The notes beneath the pieces were generated by a model. It saw only the letters and a list, made by a program, of their open reading frames with translations, made no database searches and was not told where the DNA came from. Shown here piece by piece: positions 62,572 to 64,000 of a stretch of 64,000 nucleotides of DNA (positions are counted from its first letter, which is position 1; each line of letters opens with the position of its first letter). The stretch is from Bifidobacterium commune (lineage in GTDB: Bacteria; Actinomycetota; Actinomycetes; Actinomycetales; Bifidobacteriaceae). The position numbers and the translations under genes were made by a program. The stretch covers positions 834,867 to 898,866 of the forward strand of contig NZ_FMBL01000001.1 of assembly GCF_900094885.1 (NCBI RefSeq). The letters run 5' to 3'.

Positions 62572-64000
62572 TCAGAGTTCCACCAACGATGACATGAACG
62601 TGTCAATGGCTTCTTTCGCCTCCGCATAATTTTCCGGACTGTTAACCACAACAGCGAAGGAAAGCACGCCGCCACCCTTGCGAGAGACATTGCCGGACAT
62701 CGAAGTAACATGTTCAAGGGAACCGGTTTTAACGCGCAACAACCCGGCCGCACCGGGATCATGCAAACGTGTCTGAGCAGTGCCGACAAGCCCCGGAATG
62801 GACAATCCTTCCCCTGCCGAGGACCCGGGACCGATTTTAAGATTTCGGGACTGAAGTTCAACCAATGTCCTGACCGTAAGAGTTGACCCTGCAGAAAGCC
62901 CGGAACAATCCTGCATCTGCAGGTTCGCCGTGTCAATGCCCATCTTGTTGAGCTGTTGTTTCACGGCTTTCGTCGCCCCTTCAGGGCTGTTTTCACCCCT
63001 CATTTTCAACGATGTAAGCCTGCCGAACTCCTCAATCAAAGTATTGTCGGAATGTCGCATGGTAAACGCCATTACTTCAGCCAAGGTTGCCGAGCTGATT
63101 GTGGCTATGCGTTCCGCATTGCCATGGGATCGACCGGAAGTTACCTCGTCGTCGACGGCAACGCCACGTTGTGACAGAAGCGAAGAGAAAACAAGAGCAG
63201 CATCATGGGCAGGCGTTATCGACAACTCAGGGTACGCGGTGTACTGATCGATGTCGTGATTCTCCCCCTTCCATTGCCTTCCCCCATCAACAGCCATCGA
63301 AGCGATGCCGGTGTAATTGGTGTGGTTGATATTGTTGGAGTCAATATTGGCCGGATATCGGACAGTCCCGAAAAGCTCATCATCGTATTGCAGATGAATG
63401 TGCTCGATACCTCGTTTTTTCAGACTTGCAACAGTCTCGTCGGCCAACGTGGCAAGCCCGGCCCTGCCGTTGATATGATCGGGATCGTTCTGCCCTGCAC
63501 CCAACAACATATCGCCATCAGAAGTAAGTACGAGTTTTGCAGGTTCATCCGCCTCTTGATCGGAGGACTCAAGCAAGGTCTCGGTGCGGAACGTCGACCC
63601 CATATCCAATGTTGAAGAGGCCGCCAGCGCAGTGAGCGTCTTCATGGTCGATGCAGGCTCACGCGGAGTGTCCGGATCACGTGAAGCCACAATAGTGCCG
63701 GAAGCATCGGACACAGCAACGGAGAAATCAGCGCCGACCCCGGGAGTACTGGCAAAGGCCTCAATCAAACCGTTCGCAGCGTTTACGTCAATAGGCTTAT
63801 TAAGATTTACAGGTCCGGCGATGGGTATGTTCTCCCTCATTGCACCGGAAATCCTCGATGAATTCGTGTCGGCAGGAAGAACGGTCAGTGGACCAGGAAC
63901 CAATCCTCGAAAATCGGCGAAGACATACGACGCGCAAAGCAATATTGTAACCAACGCAGAGATGACGATGCGTGAGACACGGTTGCGCTCGGTATAATCC
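62572..64000 (-). CDS. dacB: D-alanyl-D-alanine carboxypeptidase/endopeptidase, S13 (PBP4) family (5' end outside window)
   Basis: Penicillin-binding protein that trims or cleaves peptidoglycan stem peptides outside the membrane. At least 476 codons are visible; the frame stays open to base 64000, with DYTERNRVSRIVISALV leading into a helix that looks like the rest of a signal peptide. Active-site motifs: SxxK in ASTMKTLTALAA, SxN in HSDNTLIEEF, KTG in LLRVKTGSLEHV. It heads the dacB-tilS-hpt-ftsH run. A TTG at 63954 is an in-frame start but would truncate the signal sequence. Confidence 0.92.
   Translation of the reverse strand, partial: DYTERNRVSRIVISALVTILLCASYVFADFRGLVPGPLTVLPADTNSSRISGAMRENIPIAGPVNLNKPIDVNAANGLIEAFASTPGVGADFSVAVSDASGTIVASRDPDTPREPASTMKTLTALAASSTLDMGSTFRTETLLESSDQEADEPAKLVLTSDGDMLLGAGQNDPDHINGRAGLATLADETVASLKKRGIEHIHLQYDDELFGTVRYPANIDSNNINHTNYTGIASMAVDGGRQWKGENHDIDQYTAYPELSITPAHDAALVFSSLLSQRGVAVDDEVTSGRSHGNAERIATISSATLAEVMAFTMRHSDNTLIEEFGRLTSLKMRGENSPEGATKAVKQQLNKMGIDTANLQMQDCSGLSAGSTLTVRTLVELQSRNLKIGPGSSAGEGLSIPGLVGTAQTRLHDPGAAGLLRVKTGSLEHVTSMSGNVSRKGGGVLSFAVVVNSPENYAEAKEAIDTFMSSLVEL

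Overview
The window is 64 kb of a bacterial chromosome. Gene content and order point to the Bifidobacteriaceae, most likely the genus Bifidobacterium. The evidence is the prfB-ftsE-ftsX-CHAP hydrolase-smpB block, an actinobacterial-type DapD, a FolK-like/DUF3180 pair behind ftsH, many bifidobacterial-style ABC transporters, and a citrate synthase with no other TCA gene nearby. I made no database comparison, so the species is not assigned. Most genes are on the minus strand. There is no rRNA, CRISPR array, intact IS or prophage; one CAU-anticodon tRNA is present.

Region by region. 1-4859: glmS (3' end beyond the window edge) and a polar amino-acid ABC transporter. 5214-10694: smpB and the prfB-ftsEX-CHAP cell-division block, with an unusually long FtsE. 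10885-18475: a small membrane ORF, dapD, gltA, map, a DUF308 membrane protein, an M13 peptidase and a second SSB. 19012-29451: proS, a Pif1-like helicase, orn, guaB, a WecA-type transferase, tsaC/sua5, prmC, prfA and rpmE, a housekeeping run for translation, GTP synthesis and the cell envelope. 29942-30813: the tRNA and a YkoE-type ECF S-component. 31061-34826: three flavodoxin-fold FMN/quinone reductases and a divergent ATP-grasp gene, sharing a TNTCAYAT-type DNA motif.

34994-36735 is the only clearly accessory, decaying stretch. It holds an orphan membrane-anchored protein, a perfect 25-bp-arm palindrome, an Mrr-like restriction endonuclease broken by three frameshifts and a stop, and a small transmembrane ORF with an amber codon. 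36919-42788 is an oligopeptide ABC transporter with a fused double ATPase. 43127-53426 holds a SWIM-SNF2 helicase, a UvrA2-type ABC protein, a DEAD-box helicase with an RG-rich tail and a TIM-barrel protein. 53757-56691 holds ettA and a TesB thioesterase. 56882-64000 is the dacB-tilS-hpt-ftsH-(FolK-like)-DUF3180 operon; its FolK-like member has lost the enzyme's usual motifs and folE/folP are absent.

I did not find a complete new system. The best leads are the reductase/ATP-grasp locus with its shared candidate operators, the FolK-like pseudoenzyme, the FtsE tail, and the decaying restriction locus with its exact palindrome.
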